Below, piece after piece: positions 1-9,748 of a DNA stretch of 64,000 nt. Position 1 is the stretch's first letter, and each line of letters starts with the position of its first letter. The DNA is from Burkholderia cepacia (GTDB lineage Bacteria; Pseudomonadota; Gammaproteobacteria; Burkholderiales; Burkholderiaceae). A model generated the notes under the pieces. It did not search any database, was not told the origin of the DNA, and worked only from the letters and a program-made list of their open reading frames with translations. The stretch is taken from positions 930,001 to 994,000 of the forward strand of contig NZ_CP013443.1 of the NCBI RefSeq assembly GCF_001718835.1, in the 5' to 3' direction. The position numbers were made by a program, and so were the translations under genes.

Positions 1-20
1 AACAACACGAGGGGCGCCGC

Positions 21-1358
21 ATGCTGCGGGTGATCTATCGCGCGCTGTGGTGGCTCGTCGCGCCGGCCGCGGTCATCCGTCTCTACGTGCGCTCGCGCAA
101 GGAGCGCGGCTACCGCGAGCATATCGCCGAACGTTTCGGCCACGTGGCGGGCCGCTCGCGCGACGACCGCGCGCCGCTGATCTGGGTGCATGCGGTGTCG
201 GTCGGCGAGACGCGCGCCGCGCAGCCGCTGATCGACGCGCTGATGCGCGCGCGTCCCGATGCGCGCATCCTGCTCACGCACATGACGCCGAGCGGCCGCG
301 CGACCGGCGAACAGATCTTCGGCGATCGCGTGCTGCGCTGTTACCTGCCGTACGACATGCCCGGCGCGGTGCGGCGCTTCCTGCGTGCGTGGCGGCCGAC
401 GCTCGGCCTCGTGATGGAAACCGAGGTGTGGCCCACGCTGATCGACGAGTGCCGCCGCGCGGACGTGCCGCTGGTGCTGACCAATGCGCGGATGTCCGCG
501 CGTTCGTTCCGGCGCGCGGCGAAGTTCGGCGCGGCGACGCGCGACGTGTTCGGCGGCTTCTCGCGCGTGCTCGCGCAGAGCCCGGCCGATGCGGAGCGGC
601 TGACGTCGCTCGGCGCGCGCAACGTGACCGTGCTCGGCAACCTGAAGTTCGACATGACGACGCCGCCGGAGCTTGCCGCGCGCGGCCATGCGTGGCGCGA
701 TGCGATCGGCGCGCGGCCGGTGTGGGTCGCCGCGAGCACGCGCGAGAACGAGGAGGCGCTGGTGCTGCAGGCGTTCGCCGCGATGCGTACGCCCGGTGCG
801 CTGCTGGTGCTCGTGCCGCGTCATCCGCAGCGTTTCGCCGAAGTCGAGGCGCTCGTCGAGCGCAACGGGCTCAAGTGCGTGCGACGTTCCGCATGGGCGG
901 CCGACGCGGCGGCACTCGCGGCCGGCCAGCCGGCGGCGGCGCGGTTGCCGGCCGACGTGACGGTGCTGCTCGGCGATTCGATGGGCGAGCTCGGCGCGTA
1001 TTACGCGGCCGCCGACATCGCGTTCATCGGCGGCAGCCTGCTGCCGCTCGGCGGACAGAACCTGATCGAAGCGTGCGCGGTCGGCGTGCCGGTACTGATC
1101 GGGAAGCACGTGTTCAACTTCACGCAGGCGACCGCCGATGCGGTCGCGGCCGGCGCGGCGCAGCAGGTGCAGGACCCCGCGGATCTCGCGCACGTGCTCG
1201 ACGCGCTGTTTGCCGACAACGCGCGGCGCATCGCGATGGGTGCGGCCGGCGCGGCGTTCGCTTCGCGTCACCGCGGCGCGACCGCGCGCACGGTCGACGT
1301 GCTCGCCGCGCTGCTGCCGGCCGCCGGGAACGACGCGCCCGAGATGCAGGACGAGTAG
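21..1358 (+). CDS. waaA: 3-deoxy-D-manno-octulosonic acid (Kdo) transferase
   Basis: This 445-residue glycosyltransferase adds Kdo residues from CMP-Kdo to lipid IVA at the cytoplasmic face of the inner membrane, an essential step in lipopolysaccharide core synthesis. A hydrophobic N-terminal anchor (about residues 1-22) is followed by a basic stretch and by the SVGE motif, whose Glu63 corresponds to the proposed catalytic base of the family. A GGSLLPLGGQNLIE segment in the C-terminal half fits the CMP-Kdo binding lobe. Length is normal for WaaA. The ATG at 21 follows a GAGGGG ribosome binding site at the expected distance; the same frame is open to the window edge but has no better start. 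The next gene (ureG) converges from the other strand. Confidence 0.95.
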   Translation: MLRVIYRALWWLVAPAAVIRLYVRSRKERGYREHIAERFGHVAGRSRDDRAPLIWVHAVSVGETRAAQPLIDALMRARPDARILLTHMTPSGRATGEQIFGDRVLRCYLPYDMPGAVRRFLRAWRPTLGLVMETEVWPTLIDECRRADVPLVLTNARMSARSFRRAAKFGAATRDVFGGFSRVLAQSPADAERLTSLGARNVTVLGNLKFDMTTPPELAARGHAWRDAIGARPVWVAASTRENEEALVLQAFAAMRTPGALLVLVPRHPQRFAEVEALVERNGLKCVRRSAWAADAAALAAGQPAAARLPADVTVLLGDSMGELGAYYAAADIAFIGGSLLPLGGQNLIEACAVGVPVLIGKHVFNFTQATADAVAAGAAQQVQDPADLAHVLDALFADNARRIAMGAAGAAFASRHRGATARTVDVLAALLPAAGNDAPEMQDE

Positions 1359-1409
1359 GGCACGGCGCGGCGCGCTTTCACTTCGGCGAGCGCGTGCCGC
1401 CGCCTTCGC

Positions 1410-2057
1410 TCACACCGTCAGCAAACCCTTCTTCTCGATGAACGCGATCACGTCCGCGACGCCTTCGAGCGCCTTCAGGTTCGTCATCACGTAGGGCCGC
1501 TCGCCGCGCATCTTCTTCGTGTCGGACGCCATCACGTCGAGGTTCGCGCCGACCAGCGGCGCGAGATCCGTCTTGTTGATCACGAGCAGGTCGGACTTCG
1601 TGATGCCGGGGCCGCCCTTGCGCGGAATCTTCTCGCCGCCCGCGACGTCGATCACGTAGATCGTCAGGTCCGACAGCTCGGGGCTGAAGGTCGCCGCGAG
1701 ATTGTCGCCGCCCGATTCGATGAACACGATGTCGGCGTCGGGAAAGCGTGACAGCATCCGGTCGACGGCCTCGAGGTTGATCGACGCATCCTCGCGGATC
1801 GCCGTGTGCGGGCAGCCGCCCGTCTCGACGCCCATGATGCGCTCCTCGGGCAGCGCACCGGCAACCGTCAGCAGCCGCTGGTCTTCCTTCGTATAGATGT
1901 CGTTGGTGATCGCGACGAGGTCGTAGCGCTCGCGCATCGCCTTGCACAGCATTTCGAGCAGCGTGGTTTTGCCGGAGCCGACGGGGCCGCCGATGCCGAC
2001 GCGTAGCGGCGGCAGTTTCTTCGTGCGACGGGAGGGGGCGGGGGCGGGTGCGTTCAT
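1410..2057 (-). CDS. ureG: urease accessory GTPase UreG
   Basis: UreG is the GTPase that drives nickel delivery to apo-urease together with UreD, UreF and UreE. The 215-residue product has a P-loop GPVGSGKTT at residues 24-32 and the conserved ETGGCPHTAIRED segment, which contains the Cys-Pro-His nickel motif. I place the start at the ATG ending at 2057 because it gives the usual family length and a short Pro/Ala-rich leader; the frame stays open 33 codons upstream but those residues look unrelated to UreG. It is the last gene of the urease cluster, 14 bases after the stop of ureF. Confidence 0.96.
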   Translation of the reverse strand: MNAPAPAPSRRTKKLPPLRVGIGGPVGSGKTTLLEMLCKAMRERYDLVAITNDIYTKEDQRLLTVAGALPEERIMGVETGGCPHTAIREDASINLEAVDRMLSRFPDADIVFIESGGDNLAATFSPELSDLTIYVIDVAGGEKIPRKGGPGITKSDLLVINKTDLAPLVGANLDVMASDTKKMRGERPYVMTNLKALEGVADVIAFIEKKGLLTV

Positions 2058-2071
2058 GGCGTGTGTCGGGT

Positions 2072-2754
2072 TCAGGAGCGGAACAACCGCGAATACTGGG
2101 TTTCGTGCCGTGCGGACAGGATGCCGAGCTGCGGCGCGAACGTGTTGACGGCACATCGGGCGGCGTCGCGAGCGCGCGGCGCACGGCCGCGTCGATCGCG
2201 CCGCGCAGCGCGACGATGATGCGTTGCCCGGCGAGCTGGCCGAGCGGCACGGCCTTCAGCGCGGCGGACGTCTGGTTCTCGACCCAGCCGAATGCGTACG
2301 CGGCGAGCACGGCGTCGGCGCTCGCGGCGTGCGCGGCGGCCGCGTACGCGAATGCGGTCGGCAGCGCGATCGGCGACATTGCCGCGAGCGTCGCGCGGCG
2401 AGCGGCATCGCCCCAGTCGAGCGACGCGCACAGTTGCGCGAGCGACCAGCCCATCTGTTCGGTTTCGCGGCGCAGTTCCGCCGATTCGCGGCTCGCGACG
2501 AACCATGCATTTTCGGCGACGAGCGCGTGCGTGTCGTGCGCATGCCAGCGCGCGAGCTGGTGCGAGAGGAACGGCAGCTCGCCGTGCGCGAGCACGTCGG
2601 TCAGGCCGCTGGCGATCCAGTCGCGCGCGGAATCGGCGTCGTGGATCAGGTTCGCGTCGAGCGCGGCTTCGAGGCCCTGCGAATAGCTGTACGCGCCGAT
2701 CGGCAGCGCCGGCGACGCGAGATGCAGCAGCGCGACGAGTTCAGTGGTGGTCAT
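2072..2754 (-). pseudogene. ureF: urease accessory protein UreF, frameshifted near the C-terminus
   Basis: UreF bridges UreD-urease and UreG during nickel insertion. The N-terminal 200 residues are clearly UreF ([20 protein letters not shown], then [10 protein letters not shown] and later [19 protein letters not shown]). The reading frame then breaks at about 2150-2156: after RRALATPPD the frame runs into unrelated sequence, while the expected UreF tail ([19 protein letters not shown], ending LFRS) continues in another frame up to the stop at 2072. The span is 683 bases, a multiple of three plus two, consistent with one base lost or two gained. The reading-through version in the first frame would be fused to out-of-frame ureG sequence. 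Either a real lesion or a sequencing or assembly error. Its start overlaps the end of ureE by 14 bases. Confidence 0.85.
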
Positions 2755-3352
2755 GGTCGTGGCCGTGCGTGCATCCGGGACCATGCTGATGATCGTGATC
2801 GTGATCGTGCGAGTGCGAGTGCGAGTGCGAGTGGCCGTGATGCTCGCCGAACACCTGCTGCGCAAGCGCGTAATCCTCGGCGAACGTCGCATCGTGCCCG
2901 TGCTTGTGTCCGCCGCCGTACGCGCCGGCTTCCGGCTGGAACGGCGCTTGCGTTTCCTCGACCTGTGTGCCGAGCCGGCGCAGCATGTCCGCGAGCACCG
3001 GGTCGGCCTCGAGCTTCAGGTAGCCGTCGCCGATCTCGACCGGCGTATGACGGTTGCCGAGGTGATACGCGGCACGCATCAGCGTGAGCGGATCGGCCGC
3101 GCGCACGCGCAGCACGGTTTCGGCGGCCGCGGCGATGCGCACGAGCGCGCCGTCGTCGGCGACGAGCACGTCGCCGTCGCGCAGGATCGTGCCGCGCGGC
3201 AGCAGCACAGCAACCTCTTCACCGGTGTCGAGCGTCGCCGCGAGGCGGCTCCTGCAGCGGGCGTCGTAGGCGAGCGTGAGCGTCGGCGCGCGCGCGACGA
3301 GCGACGCGGCGAGTTTCACGTTCGGGGCAATGCGTTTGTCGAGAGTGCGCAT
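2741..3352 (-). CDS. ureE: urease accessory nickel metallochaperone UreE with long His-rich tail
   Basis: UreE binds nickel and hands it to the urease activation complex. The 203-residue product (from the ATG ending at 3352; a GTG or ATG 8 codons upstream is possible) shows the UreE fold with GNRHTPVEI in the metal-binding domain. The last 40 residues are extraordinarily histidine-rich, alternating His with Ser, Asp and Gly, and are encoded by a run of near-perfect hexanucleotide repeats. Such tails are known nickel stores in this family. It sits 24 bases after ureC and overlaps the start of ureF. Confidence 0.94.
   Translation of the reverse strand: MRTLDKRIAPNVKLAASLVARAPTLTLAYDARCRSRLAATLDTGEEVAVLLPRGTILRDGDVLVADDGALVRIAAAAETVLRVRAADPLTLMRAAYHLGNRHTPVEIGDGYLKLEADPVLADMLRRLGTQVEETQAPFQPEAGAYGGGHKHGHDATFAEDYALAQQVFGEHHGHSHSHSHSHDHDHDHQHGPGCTHGHDHDHH
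2784..2835. repeat. in-frame hexanucleotide repeats encoding the UreE His tail
   Basis: On the plus strand the stretch reads as consecutive gatcgt units followed by four or more gcgagt units. Each unit is six bases, so copy-number change adds or removes two-residue units (His-Asp or His-Ser on the coding minus strand) without shifting the frame. Confidence 0.8.
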
Positions 3353-3376
3353 GAAACTGGAACCGGAAACCGGCAA

Positions 3377-5083
<1,707 letters not shown>

Positions 5084-5111
5084 GTGCTGTTCCTGAAGAG
5101 CGGGGCGCGGC

Positions 5112-5417
5112 TTACAGCGGCCCCATCACCTTGCCCTGAAAACCGTAGACGGCGCGATCGCCCGCGAGCGCGACCAGCTCGACGGTGCGCGTCTGGCCCG
5201 GCTCGAAGCGCACGGCGGTGCCGGCCGCGATGTTCAGGCGGAAGCCGCGCGCGGCCGCGCGATCGAACGCCAGCGCATCGTTGACTTCGAAGAAGTGGTA
5301 GTGCGAGCCGACCTGCACCGGGCGGTCGCCGGTGTTCGCGACGACGAGCGCGAGCGTCGCGCGGCCTGCGTTCAGTTCGTGTTCGCCGTCGTCGGTGAGG
5401 ATTTCGCCGGGGATCAT
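5112..5417 (-). CDS. ureB: urease subunit beta
   Basis: Small structural subunit (101 residues) of the three-chain bacterial urease. It begins MIPGEILTDDGEHELNAGR and contains the conserved VGSHYHFFEVN segment followed by the region around FDRAAARGFRLNIAAGTAVRF, both hallmarks of UreB. It lies between ureA and ureC on the same strand with 18- and 28-base gaps, consistent with a single transcript and stoichiometric subunit production. Confidence 0.97.
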   Translation of the reverse strand: MIPGEILTDDGEHELNAGRATLALVVANTGDRPVQVGSHYHFFEVNDALAFDRAAARGFRLNIAAGTAVRFEPGQTRTVELVALAGDRAVYGFQGKVMGPL

Positions 5418-5435
5418 GCGTGCTGCCTCGGTCGG

Positions 5436-5738
5436 TCACGGAATCGGGTGGTGGACGGTCACGAGCTTCGTGCCGTCGGGGAAGGTCGCCTCGACCTGGA
5501 TGTCGGGGATCATCTCCGGCACGCCTTCCATCACGTCGTCGCGCGTGAGCAGCGTCGTGCCGTAGTGCATCACCTCGGCGACCGTCCTGCCGTCGCGCGC
5601 GGCTTCCATCAGCGCGGCGGTGATGAAGGCGACTGCCTCCGGATAGTTGAGCTTCAGGCCGCGTGCGCGACGGCGCTCGGCCAGCAGCGCCGCCGTGAAG
5701 ATCAGCAGCTTGTCCTTCTCTCGTGGAGTCAGTTTCAT
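5436..5738 (-). CDS. ureA: urease subunit gamma
   Basis: Small structural subunit (100 residues) of urease, first gene of the ureABC-EFG transcript. The start MKLTPREKDKLLIFTAALLA and the segment LNYPEAVAFITAALMEAARDG are diagnostic of UreA. It is preceded by a 238-base spacer that holds a sequence matching a sigma-54 promoter (5856-5870), so this operon is probably nitrogen-controlled. ureD lies upstream on the same strand, separated by that spacer and therefore possibly on its own promoter. Confidence 0.97.
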   Translation of the reverse strand: MKLTPREKDKLLIFTAALLAERRRARGLKLNYPEAVAFITAALMEAARDGRTVAEVMHYGTTLLTRDDVMEGVPEMIPDIQVEATFPDGTKLVTVHHPIP

Positions 5739-5855
5739 GAAGGCAAACGTTCAGGAAAACGTAATTGTTTCTCGGTGCACTGCCGCCGTGCAGAAGCGCG
5801 ATTTCATCGTAGCACCGCATCATCCGGCGTGCCGTGTGTATCGGTTATGTAAGCA

Positions 5856-5870
5856 GCAAGGCGCGTGCCA
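5856..5870 (-). promoter_or_regulatory. candidate sigma-54 promoter of the ureABC operon
   Basis: Read on the minus strand the site is TGGCAC-GCGCC-TTGC, an exact match to the sigma-54 -24 (GG) and -12 (GC) core with correct spacing. The predicted start of transcription is near 5844, about 105 bases before the ureA start codon. An inverted repeat TGCACC-GCCG-GGTGCA lies at 5925-5940, about 80-95 bases upstream of that start, and could be an NtrC-type enhancer, although its spacer is one base shorter than the enteric consensus. Confidence 0.72.
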
Positions 5871-5924
5871 TGCTCGCGGAACGGCGCCGGATGTGCGTTC
5901 GTGGTGCGCGGTGCATCCGCGGCG

Positions 5925-5940
5925 TGCACCGCCGGGTGCA
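5925..5940. promoter_or_regulatory. inverted repeat, possible NtrC enhancer upstream of ureA
   Basis: Perfect six-base arms TGCACC and GGTGCA separated by GCCG. The arms resemble NtrC half-sites and the position upstream of the sigma-54 promoter is suitable, but the spacing is slightly short. The identification is an inference. Confidence 0.4.
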
Positions 5941-5976
5941 GCGCTGCGCCGAAATGGGGCGTTCGGGCGGGCGGGG

Positions 5977-6852
5977 TCAGGTTTGCCAGAGGCGCAGCGG
6001 CCGTGCGTCGACGCCGTGCACGATCGGCCGCAGATGCAGCCAGCAGTCGATGAAGTGGCGTTGCAGCGCCTCCATCGACGTCGACAGCGCGCGCACCAGC
6101 ACGACGCCGGGCGTCACGCAGGTCGCGCCCGTACGCAGCGTGGCATCGAACGGCATCCGCGCGGCGAGCGATTCGGCGAGCGCGGCGTCGCATGCGGCGC
6201 CGGCGGCCCACAACGTGCCGTACACCGGAAAGCCTGCGAGGCCCTGCAGCGCGCCGCGCAGCGGATCGTGCGCATCGAGCAGCGCGCGTTCGGTCCACAG
6301 CGGCCGACCGTCGGCATCGACGAGCGCCGAGGTCGACGCGATGCGGCCGGCCGACCAGGTTTCGCCGGCCGCCTGCCGGCCGAGCTGCGTCGCGTCCCAG
6401 CCGATCGCGCTCGCGCCCGCGCCGATCGTCACCGTGAAATCGAGCGACGCATGCGATGCATCGAAGAACAGGTTGTTCTGCGGCAGCCAGTCGAGCTTCG
6501 CGTGGTCGCCGACCGCGATGCCGATGCGCTGCGTCGCGTCGAGGCCGTTCGACTTGTACCACTTGGTCGCGCCGGGCGTCGTCAGAACCGCATGCGTGCC
6601 GCTGCCGAGCGCGATGTCGATGCCGAGCCGGTCGCCGCCCGCGACGCCACCCGGCGGGTGGACGATCACCGCATGGCAGATCGCGTCGCCTTCCGGGTAC
6701 AGCGACCGCTGCACGCGCAACGGGCCATCGTGCAGTCGATGTGCAAGTGTGGTGCGCGCGCCGTGCCGCTCGAAGCCGAGTTCGAGGCGGCCGCGCCACG
6801 ACTTGGCGACGGCGGGGCGGGACAGCGGGGCGTGAGAATCGGGGGCGGACAT
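5977..6852 (-). CDS. ureD: urease accessory protein UreD (UreH)
   Basis: UreD is the scaffold that binds apo-urease and channels nickel from UreG through UreF to the active site. The product (291 residues from the ATG ending at 6852; an ATG five codons upstream is an alternative) shows the UreD signatures HPPGGVAGGD, TTPGATKWYKS and LDWLPQNNLFFD. It is the first gene of the urease cluster on the minus strand. The gap to ureA is 238 bases and contains a sigma-54-type promoter, so ureD may also be read from a separate upstream promoter. Confidence 0.95.
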   Translation of the reverse strand: MSAPDSHAPLSRPAVAKSWRGRLELGFERHGARTTLAHRLHDGPLRVQRSLYPEGDAICHAVIVHPPGGVAGGDRLGIDIALGSGTHAVLTTPGATKWYKSNGLDATQRIGIAVGDHAKLDWLPQNNLFFDASHASLDFTVTIGAGASAIGWDATQLGRQAAGETWSAGRIASTSALVDADGRPLWTERALLDAHDPLRGALQGLAGFPVYGTLWAAGAACDAALAESLAARMPFDATLRTGATCVTPGVVLVRALSTSMEALQRHFIDCWLHLRPIVHGVDARPLRLWQT

Positions 6853-7008
6853 CGGCAGGCGGGGCACGGGAAACGGACGCGGGGAACGTGGATGCTACCG
6901 GAACAATAATCCCGGCGCCGCCTTCATTGAAAGCGTGGCGTTCAACAAATGCTGAAACACGTCATTTCACTGAAACCTGCCGCCGCAACCGCGATCCGGC
7001 GCCGCTTG

Positions 7009-7701
7009 CTACACCGCGATCAGCTCGCGCACGCCGTTCGTTTCCATGTCCTTCGCATCGCCGCCCGCTATGACCTCGCCGCGGCTCATCACCCAGTAGC
7101 TGTCCGCGATCGATTGCGCGAAGTCGTAATACTGCTCGACGAGCAGCACGGTCATCCGCGCTTCGTCGACGAGCTGCCGCAGCGTGCGGCCGATGTCCTG
7201 GATGATCGACGGCTGGATGCCTTCGGTGGGCTCGTCGAGGATCAGCAACTGCGGCTCGCTCATCAGCGCGCGGCCGATCGCGAGCTGCTGCTGCTGGCCG
7301 CCCGACAGGTCGCCGCCGTGCCGCGTGCGCATGTCCTTCAGCACCGGGAACAGGTCGTAGATGCGGTCGGGCACCTTCGACGGCGCCTTGCGGCTCGCCG
7401 CGCCGACCAGCAGGTTCTCCTCGACGGTGAGCCGCGGAAAGATGTCGCGGCCTTGCGGCACGTACGCGAGCCCGGCCGCGACGCGCGCATACGGCGGCAT
7501 TGCATCGAGCGCGGTGCCGCGCCACGACACGCTGCCGCTCTTCGCGGCGACGACGCCCATCAGGCAGCGCAGCAGCGTGCTCTTGCCGACGCCGTTGCGG
7601 CCGAGCAGCACGGTGAGCTTGCCGTCGTCGGCGGCGAGGCTCACGTCGCGCAGGATATGGCTGCCGCCGTAGTACTGGTTCAGTGCTTCGATCTTCAGCA
7701 T
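7009..7701 (-). CDS. urtE: urea ABC transporter ATP-binding protein UrtE
   Basis: ATPase subunit (230 residues) of the Urt high-affinity urea importer, a branched-chain-amino-acid-type (HAAT) transporter. It has Walker A GRNGVGKST at residues 35-43, the signature LSGGQQQQLAIGRAL and Walker B LLILDEPTEGIQPS; the TEGIQPSI form is typical of LivF/UrtE proteins. It is the last gene of urtABCDE, four bases after urtD, and leads into the urease cluster, so imported urea is hydrolysed by the neighbouring enzyme. Confidence 0.96.
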   Translation of the reverse strand: MLKIEALNQYYGGSHILRDVSLAADDGKLTVLLGRNGVGKSTLLRCLMGVVAAKSGSVSWRGTALDAMPPYARVAAGLAYVPQGRDIFPRLTVEENLLVGAASRKAPSKVPDRIYDLFPVLKDMRTRHGGDLSGGQQQQLAIGRALMSEPQLLILDEPTEGIQPSIIQDIGRTLRQLVDEARMTVLLVEQYYDFAQSIADSYWVMSRGEVIAGGDAKDMETNGVRELIAV

Positions 7702-7705
7702 CGCA

Positions 7706-8563
7706 TCAACGTCCGAGATAAGACTCGATCACCGCGTCGTCGCGCTTGACCTGGTCGAGGGTGCCTTGCGCGAGGACCGCGCCTTCGGCCATCACCGTCA
7801 CGCGGCCCGACTCGCCCGCGAGCGCCGCGACGAATTCCATGTCGTGCTCGACGACCATCATCGAGCAGGTGCCGCGCAGCGTGTTCAGCAGCTCGGCGAG
7901 CTCCATCGTCTCGTGGTCGGTCATCCCGGCCGCCGGTTCGTCGAGCAGCAGGAGAGCGGGACGCTGCATCAGCAGCATGCCGATCTCGAGCCGCTGCTTC
8001 TGCCCGTGCGACAGCTCGCCCGCCGCGCGATACGCGTCACTTTCGAGGCCGATCAGCGCGAGCGTCTCCTCGATCTTCGCCTGCGCGGTGCGGTCGAGCC
8101 GCGCGCGCAGCGACGCGAGCCAGCCCTTGTCGGTCTGCATCGCGAGCTCGAGGTTTTCCCACACCGGATGCTGCTCGAACACGGTCGGCTTCTGGAACTT
8201 GCGGCCGATGCCTGCGCGCGCGATCTCGGGCTCGTTCATGCGCGCGAGGTCGAGGGTCTGGCCGAGAAACACCTTGCCCGCATCGGGTCGCGTCTTGCCG
8301 GTAATCACGTCCATCATCGTCGTCTTGCCCGCACCGTTCGGGCCGATCACGCAGCGCAGCTCGCCCGCGTCGATCGCGAGCGACAGCTTCCTCAGCGCGC
8401 GGAAGCCGTCGAAGCTCACCTCGATATCCTCGAGGTAGAGGATCGTGCCGTGCGACGTGTCGATGCCCGGCGGCACCACGCGCCCCATCGATGCCGTGCC
8501 GCTGACGGCCAGCAGCTCGTCCTCGGGCGGCGGCGTGAACTGGTAGAGAGCCGTTCCGTTCAT
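7706..8563 (-). CDS. urtD: urea ABC transporter ATP-binding protein UrtD
   Basis: Second ATPase subunit of the urea importer (285 residues). Walker A is GPNGAGKTT, the signature LSHGQKQRLEIGMLL and Walker B LLLLDEPAAGMTDHE, all LivG/UrtD-like. The ATG ending at 8563 overlaps the stop of urtC by four bases (ATGA), indicating translational coupling. About 40 residues precede the ABC domain, a Pro/Glu-containing extension also seen in other UrtD proteins of this group as far as I recall. Confidence 0.95.
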   Translation of the reverse strand: MNGTALYQFTPPPEDELLAVSGTASMGRVVPPGIDTSHGTILYLEDIEVSFDGFRALRKLSLAIDAGELRCVIGPNGAGKTTMMDVITGKTRPDAGKVFLGQTLDLARMNEPEIARAGIGRKFQKPTVFEQHPVWENLELAMQTDKGWLASLRARLDRTAQAKIEETLALIGLESDAYRAAGELSHGQKQRLEIGMLLMQRPALLLLDEPAAGMTDHETMELAELLNTLRGTCSMMVVEHDMEFVAALAGESGRVTVMAEGAVLAQGTLDQVKRDDAVIESYLGR

Positions 8564-9747
8564 GCGCGCTTCCCCTTCTCGAGCACGGTTTCGACGAGGC
8601 CCATGATCCCGCGCGGCAGCAGCAGCGGCACGAGCACGAAGATCAGGCCGAGGAAGAACAGCCAGTATTCGGCGAAGTAGGCGGTAAACAGGCTCTTCGC
8701 GCCGTTTACCGCGAACGCGCCGACGATCGGCCCGATCAGCGTGCCGCGCCCGCCCACCGCGACCCAGATCGCCATCTCGATCGAGTTGCCGGGCGACATC
8801 TCGCCGGGGTTGATGATGCCGACCTGCGGCACGTACAGCGCGCCCGCGATGCCGCACAGCACGGCCGACACGGTCCACACGAACAGCTTGTACGCGAGCG
8901 GGCTGTAGCCGAGGAACATCAGTCGCGTCTCGCCGTCGCGCACCGCGGTGACCACGCGCCCGAGCTTGCTGGTGACGATCGCGCGGGCGGCGATGAACGC
9001 GAGCACGAGCGTCGCGAACGTCAACAGCAACAGCACCGTGCGCGTGCCGGGCGACGTGATCGCGAAGCCCGCGATGCGCTTGAAGTCGGTGAAGCCGTTG
9101 TTGCCGCCGAAACCCGTCTCGTTGCGAAAGAACAGCAGCATCGCGGCGAACGTCAGCGCCTGCGTGATGATCGACAGGTACACGCCTTTCACGCGTGAGC
9201 GGAACGTGAAGAAGCCGAACACCCACGCGAGCACGGCCGGCACGAGTACGACGAGCGCGAGCGCCCACGCGAGATGCTGCGTACCGCTCCAGTACCACGG
9301 CAACTGGTGCCAGTCGAGAAACACCATGAAGTCGGGCAGGTCGCTGCCGTACTTGCCGTCGCGGCCGATCTCGCGCATCAGGTACATGCCGATCGCATAA
9401 CCGCCGAGCGCGAAGAACAGCCCGTGGCCGAGGCTCAGGATCCCGCAGTAGCCCCACACGAGATCGAGCGCGAGTGCGGCGATCGCGTAGCACATCAGCT
9501 TGCCGGCGAGCGTCATCGCGTAGGCGGACAGATGGAGTGCGCTCGACTCGGGCACGACGAGCGCGGCAAGCGGCACGCCGATGCCGATTGCGATGCACAG
9601 CGCGATCAGCGCGAGCCACGCGCGGCGCGACAGCAGCGCGGGACGGGGCGGCAGGCCGAGCGCGAAAGGGGCCGCCGCACGCGCGGCGGCAGCGGGCTTC
9701 GGCGCGTCGGCGAGCGGCTTCGACAACGAATCGGTGATTGAAGTCAT
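8560..9747 (-). CDS. urtC: urea ABC transporter permease UrtC
   Basis: Inner-membrane permease (395 residues) of the urea importer, with about nine hydrophobic segments and the LivM-like features WGYCGILSLGHGLFFALGGYA and AVRDGETRLMFLGYS. The start is placed at the ATG ending at 9747 (MTSITDSLSKPL), because the alternative five codons upstream is a GTG that overlaps urtB. Its end overlaps the start of urtD by four bases. It pairs with UrtB to form the transmembrane channel. Confidence 0.94.
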   Translation of the reverse strand: MTSITDSLSKPLADAPKPAAAARAAAPFALGLPPRPALLSRRAWLALIALCIAIGIGVPLAALVVPESSALHLSAYAMTLAGKLMCYAIAALALDLVWGYCGILSLGHGLFFALGGYAIGMYLMREIGRDGKYGSDLPDFMVFLDWHQLPWYWSGTQHLAWALALVVLVPAVLAWVFGFFTFRSRVKGVYLSIITQALTFAAMLLFFRNETGFGGNNGFTDFKRIAGFAITSPGTRTVLLLLTFATLVLAFIAARAIVTSKLGRVVTAVRDGETRLMFLGYSPLAYKLFVWTVSAVLCGIAGALYVPQVGIINPGEMSPGNSIEMAIWVAVGGRGTLIGPIVGAFAVNGAKSLFTAYFAEYWLFFLGLIFVLVPLLLPRGIMGLVETVLEKGKRA

Positions 9748-9748
9748 G

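Noticed and set aside
1..33. End of an upstream gene overlapping waaA
   Set aside because: A short open frame runs to a TGA at 31-33, but the ten visible codons are not enough to assign it to any gene.
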